Counted from the stretch's first letter, positions 26,910 through 35,979 are shown. The stretch: 64,000 nucleotides of DNA from JAWWPY01 sp964412845 (GCA_964412845.1 CAYPQM010000007.1:7263-71262); one strand, 5' to 3'. A program made the numbers and translations. Notes: a model not told the origin generated them from the sequence alone.

Positions 26910-27346
26910 CTGACCCCCTGCTGCCCATCGAGGTCCTGCTCGTCGAGGATGACCCCGGCGATGAGCTGATGACCCGGGAGGCCTTCGAGGACAACAAGAT
27001 CAACAACCGGCTGCATGTGGCGCGCGACGGCGAGGAAGCGCTGGATTTCCTCTACCGCCGGGGCGCGCACACCGGGGCGCCCAGCGTCGACCTCATCCTG
27101 CTCGACCTCAACCTGCCGAAATACGACGGGCGGCAGGTCCTGGAACAGATCAAATCCGACCCTGACCTGACCCACGTGCCGGTGGTGGTCTTGACCACGT
27201 CCTCGTCTGAAGAGGACGTCTTGCGCAGTTACAAGCTGCACGCCAACGCCTATGTGACGAAGCCGGTGGATGTCTACCAGTTCATCGCGGCTGTCCGTCA
27301 GATCGACGAATTCTTCGTGTCGGTCGTGCGCTTGCCCCGCCAGTGA
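26906..27346 (+). CDS. Single-domain response regulator (Rcp1-like)
   Basis: The 146-residue stand-alone receiver has VLLVEDDPGDELMTREAF, phospho-acceptor LILLDLNLPKYDG (Asp67), VVLTTSSSEEDV and AYVTKPVDV. The extended loop and the DLNLPKYDGRQVLEQIK segment are characteristic of Rcp1-like regulators paired with phytochrome-type kinases. It has no output domain, so it should pass the phosphoryl group on or act by protein contact, perhaps with the receiver of the phosphatase two genes upstream. ATG overlaps the kinase TGA (ATGA). Confidence 0.95.
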
Positions 27347-27361
27347 CGTGCAGGAGGTGCC

Positions 27362-28669
27362 ATGGCCAGGAAGTGGCGGAACGGGGCCGAGGCCGGCAGC
27401 TACCGGCCTCGGGTGGTGGTTGTCGGCGCTGGCTTCGCCGGGCTGGCCACGGTGGGCCGGCTGACCCGCGCCGGGCTGGCGGTCACGCTGGTCGACCGCA
27501 ACGTATACAGCACCTTCCAGCCGCTGCTCTACCAGGTCGCGACCGGCGGGCTGAACCCCAGCGACGTCGCGTACCCGCTGCGGGGCTTCGCCCGGAAATA
27601 CGGCGCCCGGTTCCGGCGCGGGGAGCTGTCCGGCATCGATCCCGCCGCCCGGCGCATCACTTTCACTGACGGGGGCGAGCTCGTCTACGACTACCTGGTC
27701 CTGGCGACCGGGGTGTCAGCCGGGTACTACGGCGTGACCGGGGCTGCCACGCACAGTTTCGGCCTCTACACCCGGCACGACGCCATCCGGCTCCGCGACC
27801 ACCTGACGGCCTGCGTGGAGCGGCTCAGCGCCACCGGCGACAGCCAGGATCTGAACATCACCGTCGTGGGCGGCGGGGCTACCGGTGTCGAACTGGCCGG
27901 CACGCTCGCGGAGCTGCGCAGCATCGCCCTGCCCAGCTCGTATCCCGACATTGACTCGGCCCGTATCCACATCACGCTGGTCGAGCAGGCTTCCGCGCTG
28001 CTGGCCCCATTCCATCCGGCCCTTCGCGAGTACGCGCGCCAGCAACTGCAGGGCCGGCAGGTCGGCATCCGGCTGGACACCACCATTCGCGAGATCACCG
28101 CCGACAAGGTCGTTCTCGCGGACGGCGAGGAGCTGGCCAGCGACCTCACCGTGTGGGGCGCGGGTGTCTCCGCGCCGGAATCGGCCGGGCAATGGGGCCT
28201 GCCGCAGGGCCGGGCAGGCCGCATCACGACCGGCGCGGACCTCCTGGTGACTGGGCACGAGCACATCTTCGCGGTGGGCGACATCGCGCTGATCGAGGGC
28301 CAGTCGGTGCCGCAGCTCGCCCAGCCGGGCCTGCAGATGGGCCGGCACGCCGCCCGGCAGATCCGCAGGCTCGCGGCCGGGCGGCCCACCGTCCCGTTCA
28401 GCTACCACGACAAGGGAATCATGGCCACCATCGGCCGCCGGTCCGCTGTCGTCCAGCTGCCCTACCACGTCCGGGTCCGGGGCACCCTGGCCTGGCTCGC
28501 CTGGCTGGCCCTGCACCTGGTGACCCTGCTCGGCAACCGCAATCGGATCTCCGCGCTGATCAACCTGTCCTACCGGTACCTGACCTGGGGCCACGGGGGA
28601 GGCATCATCACGGGTGATGACCCGCCGATGCCCGCCCGCGCCGACCGGAGTCCGGACACCCGCGGATGA
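27362..28669 (+). CDS. ndh: Type II NADH dehydrogenase (NDH-2) / FAD-dependent oxidoreductase
   Basis: The 435-residue protein has two dinucleotide folds: FAD-binding VVVVGAGFAGLATVGRL and NAD-binding ITVVGGGATGVELAGTLAEL. NDH-2 features include FQPLLYQVATGGLNPSDVAYPLR, a second FAD contact (IFAVGDIALIEG) and the quinone-site AQPGLQMGRHAARQI. A C-terminal amphipathic segment (LAWLAWLALHLVTLLGNRNR) anchors it to the membrane. It oxidises NADH and reduces quinone without pumping ions. AGGAGG precedes ATG 27362. It lies 15 bp after the response regulator and 121 bp before the antiporter operon. Confidence 0.93.
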   Translation: MARKWRNGAEAGSYRPRVVVVGAGFAGLATVGRLTRAGLAVTLVDRNVYSTFQPLLYQVATGGLNPSDVAYPLRGFARKYGARFRRGELSGIDPAARRITFTDGGELVYDYLVLATGVSAGYYGVTGAATHSFGLYTRHDAIRLRDHLTACVERLSATGDSQDLNITVVGGGATGVELAGTLAELRSIALPSSYPDIDSARIHITLVEQASALLAPFHPALREYARQQLQGRQVGIRLDTTIREITADKVVLADGEELASDLTVWGAGVSAPESAGQWGLPQGRAGRITTGADLLVTGHEHIFAVGDIALIEGQSVPQLAQPGLQMGRHAARQIRRLAAGRPTVPFSYHDKGIMATIGRRSAVVQLPYHVRVRGTLAWLAWLALHLVTLLGNRNRISALINLSYRYLTWGHGGGIITGDDPPMPARADRSPDTRG

Positions 28670-28757
28670 CGGCCCGCAGCGTCAATGTCAGCTGGCCTGA
28701 TGTTAGCGGCGGAGATCACCGGGTAGGCGAGGCCGGTCACCGAAAGGGGCGGATGTC

Positions 28758-28781
28758 ATGGCTCAGAACTACACCGGCTGA
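28758..28781 (+). other. Possible 7-codon leader ORF ahead of the antiporter operon
   Basis: ATG 28758 opens MAQNYTG and a TGA, with AAAGGGGCGG upstream, and ends 9 nt before the mrpE-like ATG at 28791. It may aid ribosome loading for the first antiporter gene or be chance. Confidence 0.3.
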
Positions 28782-28790
28782 GGGCCTGCG

Positions 28791-29309
28791 ATGGCCGGCC
28801 GGGTTATCGCGCTGTCCTGCTGGGCGTTCGGCGTCTGGATGCTGCTGACCTGGACTCTCACCCTGGAGCAGGTGCTCGCCGGGGTTGCCGTCGCCATCGT
28901 CGTCGCGGTGGCGCTGGCGCCGCTGGGTGAGGTGGCCGGCCCGTGGCGGCTGCTGACCCCGCGGCGGCTCGCCGCCACCGGCGCGCTCCTGGTCCTCGCC
29001 GCGCGGCGGATCGTGCTGGCCAACCTGCGGCTGTCCTGGCTGATCTGGAATCCGCGCCGGCCGCTGCGCAGCGGCATGGTCATCGTGGCCACGTCGCAGC
29101 GATCGGAGGGGGACCTGACCGCCGTGGGCCTCATCACCTCGCTGATCGTGGACAACCAGCTCGTCGATCTTGACCGCCGCGGCGGCCAGCTTCAGTATCA
29201 TGCCGTCGAGGTCCCCGAGGGCGGGCCCGAGCAGGCCAGGCAGGCCATCAACGGGCCGGTGGAGGACCTGCTGGCCGCGTTCCACGGAAGGCGGCAGGCC
29301 GATGGCTGA
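28791..29309 (+). CDS. mrpE: Na+/H+ antiporter subunit E (MrpE/MbhA-like)
   Basis: The 172-residue protein has two to three N-terminal membrane helices (VIALSCWAFGVWMLLTWTL), then the subunit E signature ARRIVLANLRLSWLIW and the cytoplasmic VGLITSLIVDNQLVDLD segment where canonical proteins have LANSITLTPGT. It is the first gene of a seven-gene module and overlaps mrpF by 8 nt. MrpE is a peripheral membrane subunit needed for complex assembly. Confidence 0.88.
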   Translation: MAGRVIALSCWAFGVWMLLTWTLTLEQVLAGVAVAIVVAVALAPLGEVAGPWRLLTPRRLAATGALLVLAARRIVLANLRLSWLIWNPRRPLRSGMVIVATSQRSEGDLTAVGLITSLIVDNQLVDLDRRGGQLQYHAVEVPEGGPEQARQAINGPVEDLLAAFHGRRQADG

Positions 29310-29562
29310 GATTTGCCTGGCGGTTGCGATCGCTGAGGTGGCGATCGCGGCCCTGCTGCTGGTCCGGCTGGCGGCGGGCCCGACCGTATCGGACCGGATC
29401 GTGGCGCTCAACACGATGTCGACGCAGGCGACGCTGGCGGTCTTGTTCTTCGCCGCGTTCGCCGGCCGCACCATCTACCTGGATGTCGCGCTGTGGCTGG
29501 CGTCGTTCAGCTACCTGGGCGCCATCGTCTGGTCACGTTACCTGGAGCGGGGGCTGCTGTGA
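29302..29562 (+). CDS. mrpF: Antiporter subunit F (MrpF/MbhB-like)
   Basis: The 86-residue, three-helix protein has the family hallmark RLAAGPTVSDRIVALNTM and a C-terminal FSYLGAIVWSRYLERG. ATG 29302 overlaps the end of mrpE by 8 nt, and its stop overlaps the next GTG by 4 nt, so the subunits are translationally coupled. Confidence 0.92.
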   Translation: MAEICLAVAIAEVAIAALLLVRLAAGPTVSDRIVALNTMSTQATLAVLFFAAFAGRTIYLDVALWLASFSYLGAIVWSRYLERGLL

Positions 29563-29963
29563 GGGAAGGCATCGTTATCGGCCTGGCCGTCATCGGACTG
29601 GCGTTCTCACTGTCAGGTGCGGTGGGGATCTTGCGGATGCCCGATGTGTACAGCCGGATCCAGTGTTCCAGCAAGACCATCACGATGGGCGCGCTGCCCC
29701 TCCTGGTGGCACTGGTCGTGGCGGAGGGGCCGGTGAGCCCGTACGGCAGCCGCGCGATCCTCGTCGCCGTGCTGCTTCTGGTGGTGAACCCGGTCGCGTC
29801 GCACGCGCTGGCCCGGGCCGCGTACAAGGCGGGCGTGCCGATGTGGCCGGGCGCGGTCACCGACGAGGTCGCCGCGCAGGCGGCAGCGGGGAAGCGGGCG
29901 GCCGGGGACAGGCCGGCGCGTCCGGCCCGGCCGGCCGATGCTGACCGGCCGGGCGCGCCATGA
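29559..29963 (+). CDS. mrpG: Antiporter subunit G (MrpG/MbhC-like)
   Basis: The 134-residue protein starts at GTG 29559 in the GTGA overlap. It has three helices and the G-subunit signature GAVGILRMPDVYSRIQCSSK followed by TITMGALPLLVAL. The C-terminal about 40 residues are a Pro/Ala-rich tail longer than usual. Its stop overlaps the next ATG. Confidence 0.92.
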   Translation: MREGIVIGLAVIGLAFSLSGAVGILRMPDVYSRIQCSSKTITMGALPLLVALVVAEGPVSPYGSRAILVAVLLLVVNPVASHALARAAYKAGVPMWPGAVTDEVAAQAAAGKRAAGDRPARPARPADADRPGAP

Positions 29964-30256
29964 CCGCGTTCTGGGTGCTTGACTACCTCATCCTCGCCGT
30001 CGTGCTGGCCAGCGCGGTGCTGGTGGTCAAGCTGCGTAACCTGGGCGGCGCGGTGATGGCACTGTCGGCGGCCGGCACCATGCTGGCGGTCCTGTTCGTG
30101 GTGCTCGGGGCACCTGACGTCGCGCATGCTGAGGTGGTGGTCGGGGCGATCGCCCTGCCCGTCCTGTACCTGGTCGCGATCGGTAAGTCCCGGGCCGACG
30201 TCACGGACAAGCCGGAGCTTGATGAGGTCACGGAGCGCGACCATGAGCCGGGCTGA
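29960..30256 (+). CDS. MbhD-like DUF4040 membrane subunit
   Basis: The 98-residue protein with three helices contains LRNLGGAVMALSAAGTML and GAPDVAHAEVVVGAIALP, the DUF4040 pattern found in MbhD and in the C-terminal part of MrpA. Here it is a separate gene, as in archaeal Mbh clusters. ATG 29960 overlaps the mrpG stop, and the gene overlaps the next one by 14 nt. Confidence 0.88.
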   Translation: MTAFWVLDYLILAVVLASAVLVVKLRNLGGAVMALSAAGTMLAVLFVVLGAPDVAHAEVVVGAIALPVLYLVAIGKSRADVTDKPELDEVTERDHEPG

Positions 30257-31226
30257 GCCACCGGGCGTCCGTGATGAGGCGGCCGAGCATGAGCCCGAGC
30301 ACCGCCGGTGGCTGGGCGCGATCCTGACGGCCGCGATGGCCGTGGCCCTGGGAGCCGCGATGACCGGCATCCCGAGGGAACACGCGGCACTGTCCGCGGT
30401 GGCCCGTTATGCCATGGATGTTTCGTTGCCCCGGTGGGGACTGACCGAGCCGGTCAATGAGATCGTCTACGGAACCCGGGGATTTGACACCTTCGGTGAG
30501 ACGTTCCTGCTGCTGGCGGCGGTGATGAGCGTGGTGCTGATCACCCGGTCCCGGGAAGCGCGCCGCGGCTACTTCGGCGAGGCGCAGGCCGGCGAGCGGG
30601 AGCAGGAGCAGTGCGATCCGGCCGAGCAGGCCGACGCCACCGAGCAGGCGGCCCGGACCGCGGAGCGCCGGGAACAAGGTGCGCTCGCGCCGGGCGAGGT
30701 GGCCGGGCCCGCCACCCCCGACGAGACCCCGCTGGGCACTCCCGCGCCGGAGACCGCGGACGCGATGACCGTAGTAGTCCGCACGGCGATCCGGATCGCG
30801 CTCCCGGTCCTGGCGGTGGCCGGCCTCTACCTGGTCGCCTGGGGTTACTCGCCGGGCGGCGGGTTCCCGGGCGGCGCTGTCATCCTCGGTGTCCTGCTGC
30901 TGGTCTACGCCGGCTTCGGCCGCCGCCGGATCGCCGCGGTCGTCCGGCCTGGCCTGCTGGAGGCGGTCGAACTGGCCGGCGCGGGCGCGATCATCGGGAC
31001 CGAATTGCTCGGCCTGCTACTGCGTGGGTCGTTCAGTGCGAACTGGCTGCCGCTGGCCGCACCGCAGACCATCCTGTCCGGCGGCATCGCGCAGCTCTTC
31101 TCGGCCAGTGAGCTGATCGAGGTCGGCACGGGCCTGGCCATCGCCGTGTTCGCGCTGATCGGCATGGGCCACGACTGGTCGCCCGATGAGCGCTCCGGCG
31201 CCGATGACCGCGGGGGCTCGCAATGA
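30243..31226 (+). CDS. Fused MbhE-like and MnhB (MrpB) membrane subunit
   Basis: The 327-residue protein joins two domains. Residues about 20-105 carry PVNEIVYGTRGFDTFGET and two helices as in MbhE or the MrpA C-terminus. Residues about 105-180 are an acidic Glu/Ala/Pro linker. Residues about 180-320 are an MnhB domain (VRTAIRIALPVLAVAGLYLV, WGYSPGGGFPGGAVILG, EVGTGLAIAVF). It thus fuses what are MbhE and MbhF in Pyrococcus-type clusters. The stop overlaps mrpC by 4 nt. Confidence 0.88.
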   Translation: MSRAEPPGVRDEAAEHEPEHRRWLGAILTAAMAVALGAAMTGIPREHAALSAVARYAMDVSLPRWGLTEPVNEIVYGTRGFDTFGETFLLLAAVMSVVLITRSREARRGYFGEAQAGEREQEQCDPAEQADATEQAARTAERREQGALAPGEVAGPATPDETPLGTPAPETADAMTVVVRTAIRIALPVLAVAGLYLVAWGYSPGGGFPGGAVILGVLLLVYAGFGRRRIAAVVRPGLLEAVELAGAGAIIGTELLGLLLRGSFSANWLPLAAPQTILSGGIAQLFSASELIEVGTGLAIAVFALIGMGHDWSPDERSGADDRGGSQ

Positions 31227-31591
31227 TCGTGGTCAACTACCTGGCTGCGGTGGCGCTGCTCTGCATCGGCCTGTACACGGTGCTGACCAGGCGCAACATG
31301 ATCAAGATAGTGATGGGGCTGTCCCTGATGGAAGCCGCCACCTACCTGTTCATGATCTCGCTCGCCTACCGGGCGGGATCGACCGCGCCAGTCCTGCTCA
31401 GCCCGCCGCCCGGCCAGAGCGTGGGATCCCTGGTGCATGGCAACGTCGCCGACCCGGTGCTGCAGAACTTCTGCCTCACCGCCGTGGTCATCGGCGTCGC
31501 CGTCACCGCCGTGTTCCTCAGCGTGGTGGTGCGCATCGCGCAGCACTACCGCACGCTGGACACGGATAAGGTCCGCGAGATGCGCGGGTGA
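31223..31591 (+). CDS. mrpC: Antiporter subunit C (MrpC/MbhG, NuoK-like)
   Basis: The 122-residue, three-helix protein is homologous to complex I NuoK, with GLYTVLTRRNMIKIVMGLSL, NVADPVLQNFCLTAVVIG and the conserved Glu in helix 2 (LMEAATYLF). An about 20-residue loop insertion lies between helices 2 and 3. It overlaps both neighbours by 4 nt. Confidence 0.93.
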   Translation: MIVVNYLAAVALLCIGLYTVLTRRNMIKIVMGLSLMEAATYLFMISLAYRAGSTAPVLLSPPPGQSVGSLVHGNVADPVLQNFCLTAVVIGVAVTAVFLSVVVRIAQHYRTLDTDKVREMRG

Positions 31592-33339
31592 ACGCGGCGG
31601 CGCTCGCCTCGCTGCTGCCGCTGCCGGTCGCCATCCCGCTCTGCGGGGCGGCCGCCGCACCGCTGCTGGCCCGGCTGTCCGCCGCGCTGCCGGTCATCGT
31701 CTCGGTGGCCGCCCTGGCCGGGTCGGCGGCAGTGCTGCTGCTTGAGGCGCCTTCGGTATTCGGCGGCCGTGTTCTGGCCGAGTACCTGGGCCACTGGACC
31801 CCGGTCGGCGGCCACGTGCTCGGCATCGCGTTCGCGGCCGACCCGTTCGGCCTGCTGCTCGCGCTGGCCGCGGCGATCATCGGCGCCATCCTGATGCTGT
31901 ACACCCTGTCCGAGCTGGGCGGGCTCGGCGCCCGCGAACTCGGCGGGTACGCGTGTCTCTTCCAGTTGCTGCTCGCGGCCGTGATCGGGGCCGCGCTCAC
32001 CGCCGACCTGTTCAACCTGTTCGTCTGGTTCGAGGTCGCCGCGCTGTCGAGTTACGGGCTGGCCGGCTTCTTCCTGGAGCGGCCGCTCGCCCTGGAGGCC
32101 GCGTTCAAGATCCTGGTGCTGACCACGCTGGCCAGTTTCGCCATCTTCATCGGGGCCGGGCTGCTCTACGCTGAGACCGGCGCGCTGAACTACGCCCAGC
32201 TGCATGGTTCGCTGGCCGGCCACATCACCACCCCGGATGCCATCGCGCTCGGCTTGCTGGTCGCGGGTTTCGGCACCAAGGCCGGGCTCGTCCCATTTCA
32301 CGGCTGGCTTCCCGACGTGCACACCGCGGCGCCGGGCCCGGTGAACGCCCTGTTCTCCGGGCTCATGGACAGCCTCGGTGTGCTCGCGATCGCGCGCGTC
32401 GTCTTCCAGATCTTTGGCCCGGGCGCCGCGCCCGTGCTCGGGCTGCTGATGACGCTCGGGCTGATCTCCGCGCTGCTCGGCGCCATCATGGCCCTGGCCC
32501 AGGACGACCTGAAGCGGCTGCTCGCCTACGACACGATCTCCCAGGTCGGGATCATCGTCGTCGGGCTGGCCGCCGGTAATCCCTCCGGGGTGGCCGGCGC
32601 CGCCTACCACCTCGTGAACCACGCGCTGTTCAAGTCCCTGCTGTTCTTGTCCGCCGGGGCGATCGTGCACCGCACGGGCGCCATAAGGCTCTCCGAGATG
32701 GGTGGCCTCGTCCGGCACATGCCGGCCGTCGCGGCCGCTTTCCTGCTCGGCGTGGCGTCCATCGCCGGCTTCCCGCCGTTCAACGGGTACGTCTCGCTCA
32801 ACTTGATCCACCAGGGGCTGCTGCAAGATCGCGAGATCATTCCCTACATCCTTACTCTGGCGGCGCAGGTGATCACCCTGGCGGCCCTGGGCCGAGCGGC
32901 CTGGCTGGCCTTTTTCCGGCGCCGCACCGAGGACTACCAGTGGCAGGACACGCTGCGGCCCGGAATGCTCACCGGGTTCGCCAGCCTGAGCGCATGCTGC
33001 GTGGCTTTTGGCGTCGCCGGGTCATTCGCGCTCCGCACGTTCATGGCGCCCGCCGCCTCCAGCCTGCTGCACCCGGCCCGGTACGCCAGTGCGGTACTGG
33101 CCGGCCGCGGGCGGATTCCCCAGCTCCGCATTCCCTTCGATTACGTCTCGCCGGCCGAACTCGGCACCCTGGCGGTCAGCCTCGCCGTGGCGGCGGTCCT
33201 GGCCTGGGGGTACCTGCGGATCCGGGAACCCCGGCTGATCCGCGGGCTCCGGGCGCTGCACACCGGCTCGGCGAACGACTACGCCGCCTATGCGATCACC
33301 GGGACGGTGGTCGCGATCGCCGTGCTCAGTCTTGGCTGA
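31588..33339 (+). CDS. mrpD: Antiporter subunit D (MrpD/MbhH, NuoM/N-like proton channel)
   Basis: The 583-residue protein has about 14 membrane helices of the proton-conducting antiporter fold. Key elements are LFNLFVWFEVAALSSYGLAG (Glu in helix 5), GLLVAGFGTKAGLVPFHGWLPDVHTAAPGPV (helix 7 Lys) and AQDDLKRLLAYDTISQVGII. Broken-helix HLVNHALFKSLLFLSAGAI and SIAGFPPFNGYVS follow. It is the only large NuoL/M/N-like subunit in the module. It overlaps the convergent YbhN-like gene by 14 bp. Confidence 0.95.
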   Translation: MNAAALASLLPLPVAIPLCGAAAAPLLARLSAALPVIVSVAALAGSAAVLLLEAPSVFGGRVLAEYLGHWTPVGGHVLGIAFAADPFGLLLALAAAIIGAILMLYTLSELGGLGARELGGYACLFQLLLAAVIGAALTADLFNLFVWFEVAALSSYGLAGFFLERPLALEAAFKILVLTTLASFAIFIGAGLLYAETGALNYAQLHGSLAGHITTPDAIALGLLVAGFGTKAGLVPFHGWLPDVHTAAPGPVNALFSGLMDSLGVLAIARVVFQIFGPGAAPVLGLLMTLGLISALLGAIMALAQDDLKRLLAYDTISQVGIIVVGLAAGNPSGVAGAAYHLVNHALFKSLLFLSAGAIVHRTGAIRLSEMGGLVRHMPAVAAAFLLGVASIAGFPPFNGYVSLNLIHQGLLQDREIIPYILTLAAQVITLAALGRAAWLAFFRRRTEDYQWQDTLRPGMLTGFASLSACCVAFGVAGSFALRTFMAPAASSLLHPARYASAVLAGRGRIPQLRIPFDYVSPAELGTLAVSLAVAAVLAWGYLRIREPRLIRGLRALHTGSANDYAAYAITGTVVAIAVLSLG

Positions 33340-34372
33340 GGGTGGGCGGCTCCTCGCCGGGTTTGCCCCGCGCGGTCATCTCGGCCAGCGACCGGCGCAT
33401 CGCGCGCAGGCCTGAGCCCTTCGGCACCTTGAGCGAGACGTAAGCGGCCGCTCCGGTCGGGATCGGCAGCCAGAAGTTCACCAGCCGCCAGCTGAGCACG
33501 CCAAGGGTCGCCACGCTCCTGGTCAGGCCGAAGCTCACCAGCAGCACCGGGGTCACCGAATCGATCACGCCCAGCCCGGCCGGGGTGACCGGGATGGCGC
33601 CCAGCACGTTCGCGATCCCGTAGGCGGCGAACAGCCCGACCGGGTTGGCGAGCCGGCCGAACGCGGCGATGAAACACCACAGTGACGCCGCGTCGAGCAG
33701 CCAGTTCATTGACGCCCAGGTCAGCGAGCTGGCCAGCACCTTCGGATCACTGGTCAGCGCGCGCAGTGAGGCACTGGCCTGCAGCACGATCTTCTCCAGC
33801 CGCTCGCCGCCGACGCGGGGGATCTTGTTCCCGATCGCCCGGACGATGCGCCCGGCCCGCTGCCCGCCGCGGGTGAGGCCGACCACCAGGGCCGCCACCC
33901 CGGCGAGGAGCACCGCGCCCACGATGGCGACCGTGGCGTAGATGGGGCGGAATCCGGACAGCGGGATGGAGATCACCAGCGCCAGCCAGAGCAGGACATT
34001 CAGCACGACCGTGGAGCCCATGCCCTTAGTCGCCATCATCACGCCGACATCGGTGCCCGGCAGCCCTTCCGCGGTGAACAGCTGGTAGCCGACTCCGGCG
34101 CTGCCGACTGTGCCCGCCGGGATGACGTGCGCCACCGCTGCCGCGGCCAGATCGATGCGGAAAAGCCGGGACAGTCCGGGCCGCCCCCGGGGTGGCAGCA
34201 GGACCCGGGTCAGCAGCGCGTAACAGAACAGGGACACCGCTTCCAGCAGGAGCCCGGCGATCAGCCAGCCCACGCCGACCCGGCCGAGCAGGTACAGGTC
34301 TTTGCTCGCGCCGACCAGTTCCGGGATGACCAGGTACTCGATGATCAGGACCAGGATGAAAAGGATCACCAC
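33326..34372 (-). CDS. YbhN/AglD-like flippase (lysylphosphatidylglycerol synthase TM domain family)
   Basis: The 348-residue integral membrane protein has about eight helices. Family elements include IPAGTVGSAGVGYQLF, MNWLLDAASLWCFIAAFG, and ANVLGAIPVTPAGLGVIDS near the C-terminus. The only start codons available are GTG 34372 and GTG 34369, with no ribosome site. The frame is open upstream as far as the TAA of the PerM-like gene, which is in the same frame, and encodes a plausible basic N-terminus (RRRGWLRAARRPLRRV). The true start may therefore be non-canonical. Substrate unknown. Confidence 0.82.
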   Translation of the reverse strand: MVILFILVLIIEYLVIPELVGASKDLYLLGRVGVGWLIAGLLLEAVSLFCYALLTRVLLPPRGRPGLSRLFRIDLAAAAVAHVIPAGTVGSAGVGYQLFTAEGLPGTDVGVMMATKGMGSTVVLNVLLWLALVISIPLSGFRPIYATVAIVGAVLLAGVAALVVGLTRGGQRAGRIVRAIGNKIPRVGGERLEKIVLQASASLRALTSDPKVLASSLTWASMNWLLDAASLWCFIAAFGRLANPVGLFAAYGIANVLGAIPVTPAGLGVIDSVTPVLLVSFGLTRSVATLGVLSWRLVNFWLPIPTGAAAYVSLKVPKGSGLRAMRRSLAEMTARGKPGEEPPTLSQD

Positions 34373-34486
34373 ACGGCGCAGCGGGCGCCGGGCGGCCCGC
34401 AGCCATCCCCGGCGCCGCGGCGCCGGGCTCTCGTCAGCCCGGCCCTCGTCCGGCTGACCCGCGTCATCCCCGATGGCGCACCCGGC

Positions 34487-35821
34487 TTAGCTTGAGTCGA
34501 GGCGGTGGAAGGCAACCTCATAGAGCAGCAGCCGGAGGGCGGCGGCCACCGGGATCGCCACCAGTGCCCCGATGATTCCCATCAGCGCACCGCCGACCAG
34601 CAGGGCCACCACGGTCACCACCGCGGGCACCTGCACGGTCCGGCCCAGGATCCTCGGCACTATCAGGTAATCCTCCGCTAGCCGGTAGGCGATGTAGAAA
34701 CCCAGGGTGGCGATCGCGATCGGGAGCGATACGGTCAGCGCCACCAGGGAGACGATAGCCCCGCCGACGGTGGACCCGACGACCGGTATCAGGTCGAGCA
34801 GGGCCACGAGCAACGCCAGCAGGATGGCGTAAGGGATGCCGAAGATAAGCAGCCAGACATAGGTGCCGAGGCCAGCGATCACCGACGTCAGGAAGTTTCC
34901 CAGGACGAAGCCGCCGACCTTGGTGAAGATTTCGTCGCCGATCAGGATGACCCGGGCCCGGCGGGACTGCGGCGCGAGCCGGTAGACGAACAGCTTGATG
35001 CGTGGCATGGCCGCCAGGAAGTAGACCACCAGGACCGCCACCGCCAGCACCGAGGTGGCCGCGCTGAGCACCAGTTCGCCGGCGCCGAGGACCCCGCCGA
35101 CCAGGGCGGTGCCCTTGGCGGAGAGCAGCTTGGTCAGCCTCGCCTGGATGTGAAAGCGGGTGTTCAGGCGGCCCAGCGAAGAATTGTGATCCTGCAGTGT
35201 GTGCAGGTAGTGCGGCAGCTCGTTGGCCAGGGCGGTCGCCTGGTTAGCGAGCGGCGGGATCGCCGCGGCCAGGAAGCCGGCGACGACGCCGACCGCCACC
35301 ACCAGGATCGTCGCGACGGCCGCCCAGCGCGGGAAGCGATGGCGGGTCAGCCAGTTGACCGCAGGGTCGAGGCCGGCCGCGATGAACAGGGCCAGGCCGA
35401 TCAGGACCAGCACAGACCGGGCCCGGATCAGCAACTCGGCGAGCCCGTAGGTGACCGCGACCCCGGCGGCCGCTGCCATCCCCACGAAGAACGGCGAGCG
35501 CCTGTTCATGGGCGCGCCCGGGCGTCCCAGCCCGCCGGTCTCCTCGGCGAGCGCGGCCGCCGCGTCGACCGCTTCCTGCATCCGGTCCACGGACTCGCCG
35601 GGCGGCGACCCGCCCATGGCCTCCTGGTGGCGGGTCTGGTCGTCCGTCGCGTCGACCGCCTCCCGTATCCGGTCGTCGACCTGGCCCTGCATCCGGCCCA
35701 CGGTGTCCTGGTACCGGGCTTCGCCATCAGGAGGAACTGCCGCGCGGGGCTGCGGAGTCACGGGCGTGGTATCAGCCCCAGGCGTGGCCGCCCGGTCGGC
35801 GGGACGGTCACTAGCAGGCAC
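34487..35821 (-). CDS. AI-2E family transporter (PerM-like)
   Basis: The start at GTG 35821 has GGAG upstream; ATG 35929 gives a 36-residue longer form without a ribosome site. The about 444-residue protein begins with a charged, disordered region containing two related segments (RYQDTVGRMQGQVDDRIREA and ESVDRMQEAVDAAAALAEET). About eight helices follow with a PerM-type large loop and the motif LLDLIPVVGSTVGGAI. The family includes ion antiporters and putative autoinducer-2 exporters; the substrate is not assignable. It precedes the YbhN-like gene. Confidence 0.88.
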   Translation of the reverse strand: MPASDRPADRAATPGADTTPVTPQPRAAVPPDGEARYQDTVGRMQGQVDDRIREAVDATDDQTRHQEAMGGSPPGESVDRMQEAVDAAAALAEETGGLGRPGAPMNRRSPFFVGMAAAAGVAVTYGLAELLIRARSVLVLIGLALFIAAGLDPAVNWLTRHRFPRWAAVATILVVAVGVVAGFLAAAIPPLANQATALANELPHYLHTLQDHNSSLGRLNTRFHIQARLTKLLSAKGTALVGGVLGAGELVLSAATSVLAVAVLVVYFLAAMPRIKLFVYRLAPQSRRARVILIGDEIFTKVGGFVLGNFLTSVIAGLGTYVWLLIFGIPYAILLALLVALLDLIPVVGSTVGGAIVSLVALTVSLPIAIATLGFYIAYRLAEDYLIVPRILGRTVQVPAVVTVVALLVGGALMGIIGALVAIPVAAALRLLLYEVAFHRLDSS

Positions 35822-35979
35822 GGGACGCTCCTGGGGGCGCCGCTTAAGCAGCAGCGGGGTCGGCTGTCGTGAGATCGTGAGAGTAGTGCCGGTCGCTCTG
35901 GACTGCCCGCCGTCAGGCTGCTCACACATCCGTGACGTGAGCGTACTTCGTGGATCATGGAGCCGTGCAGCTACATGGC

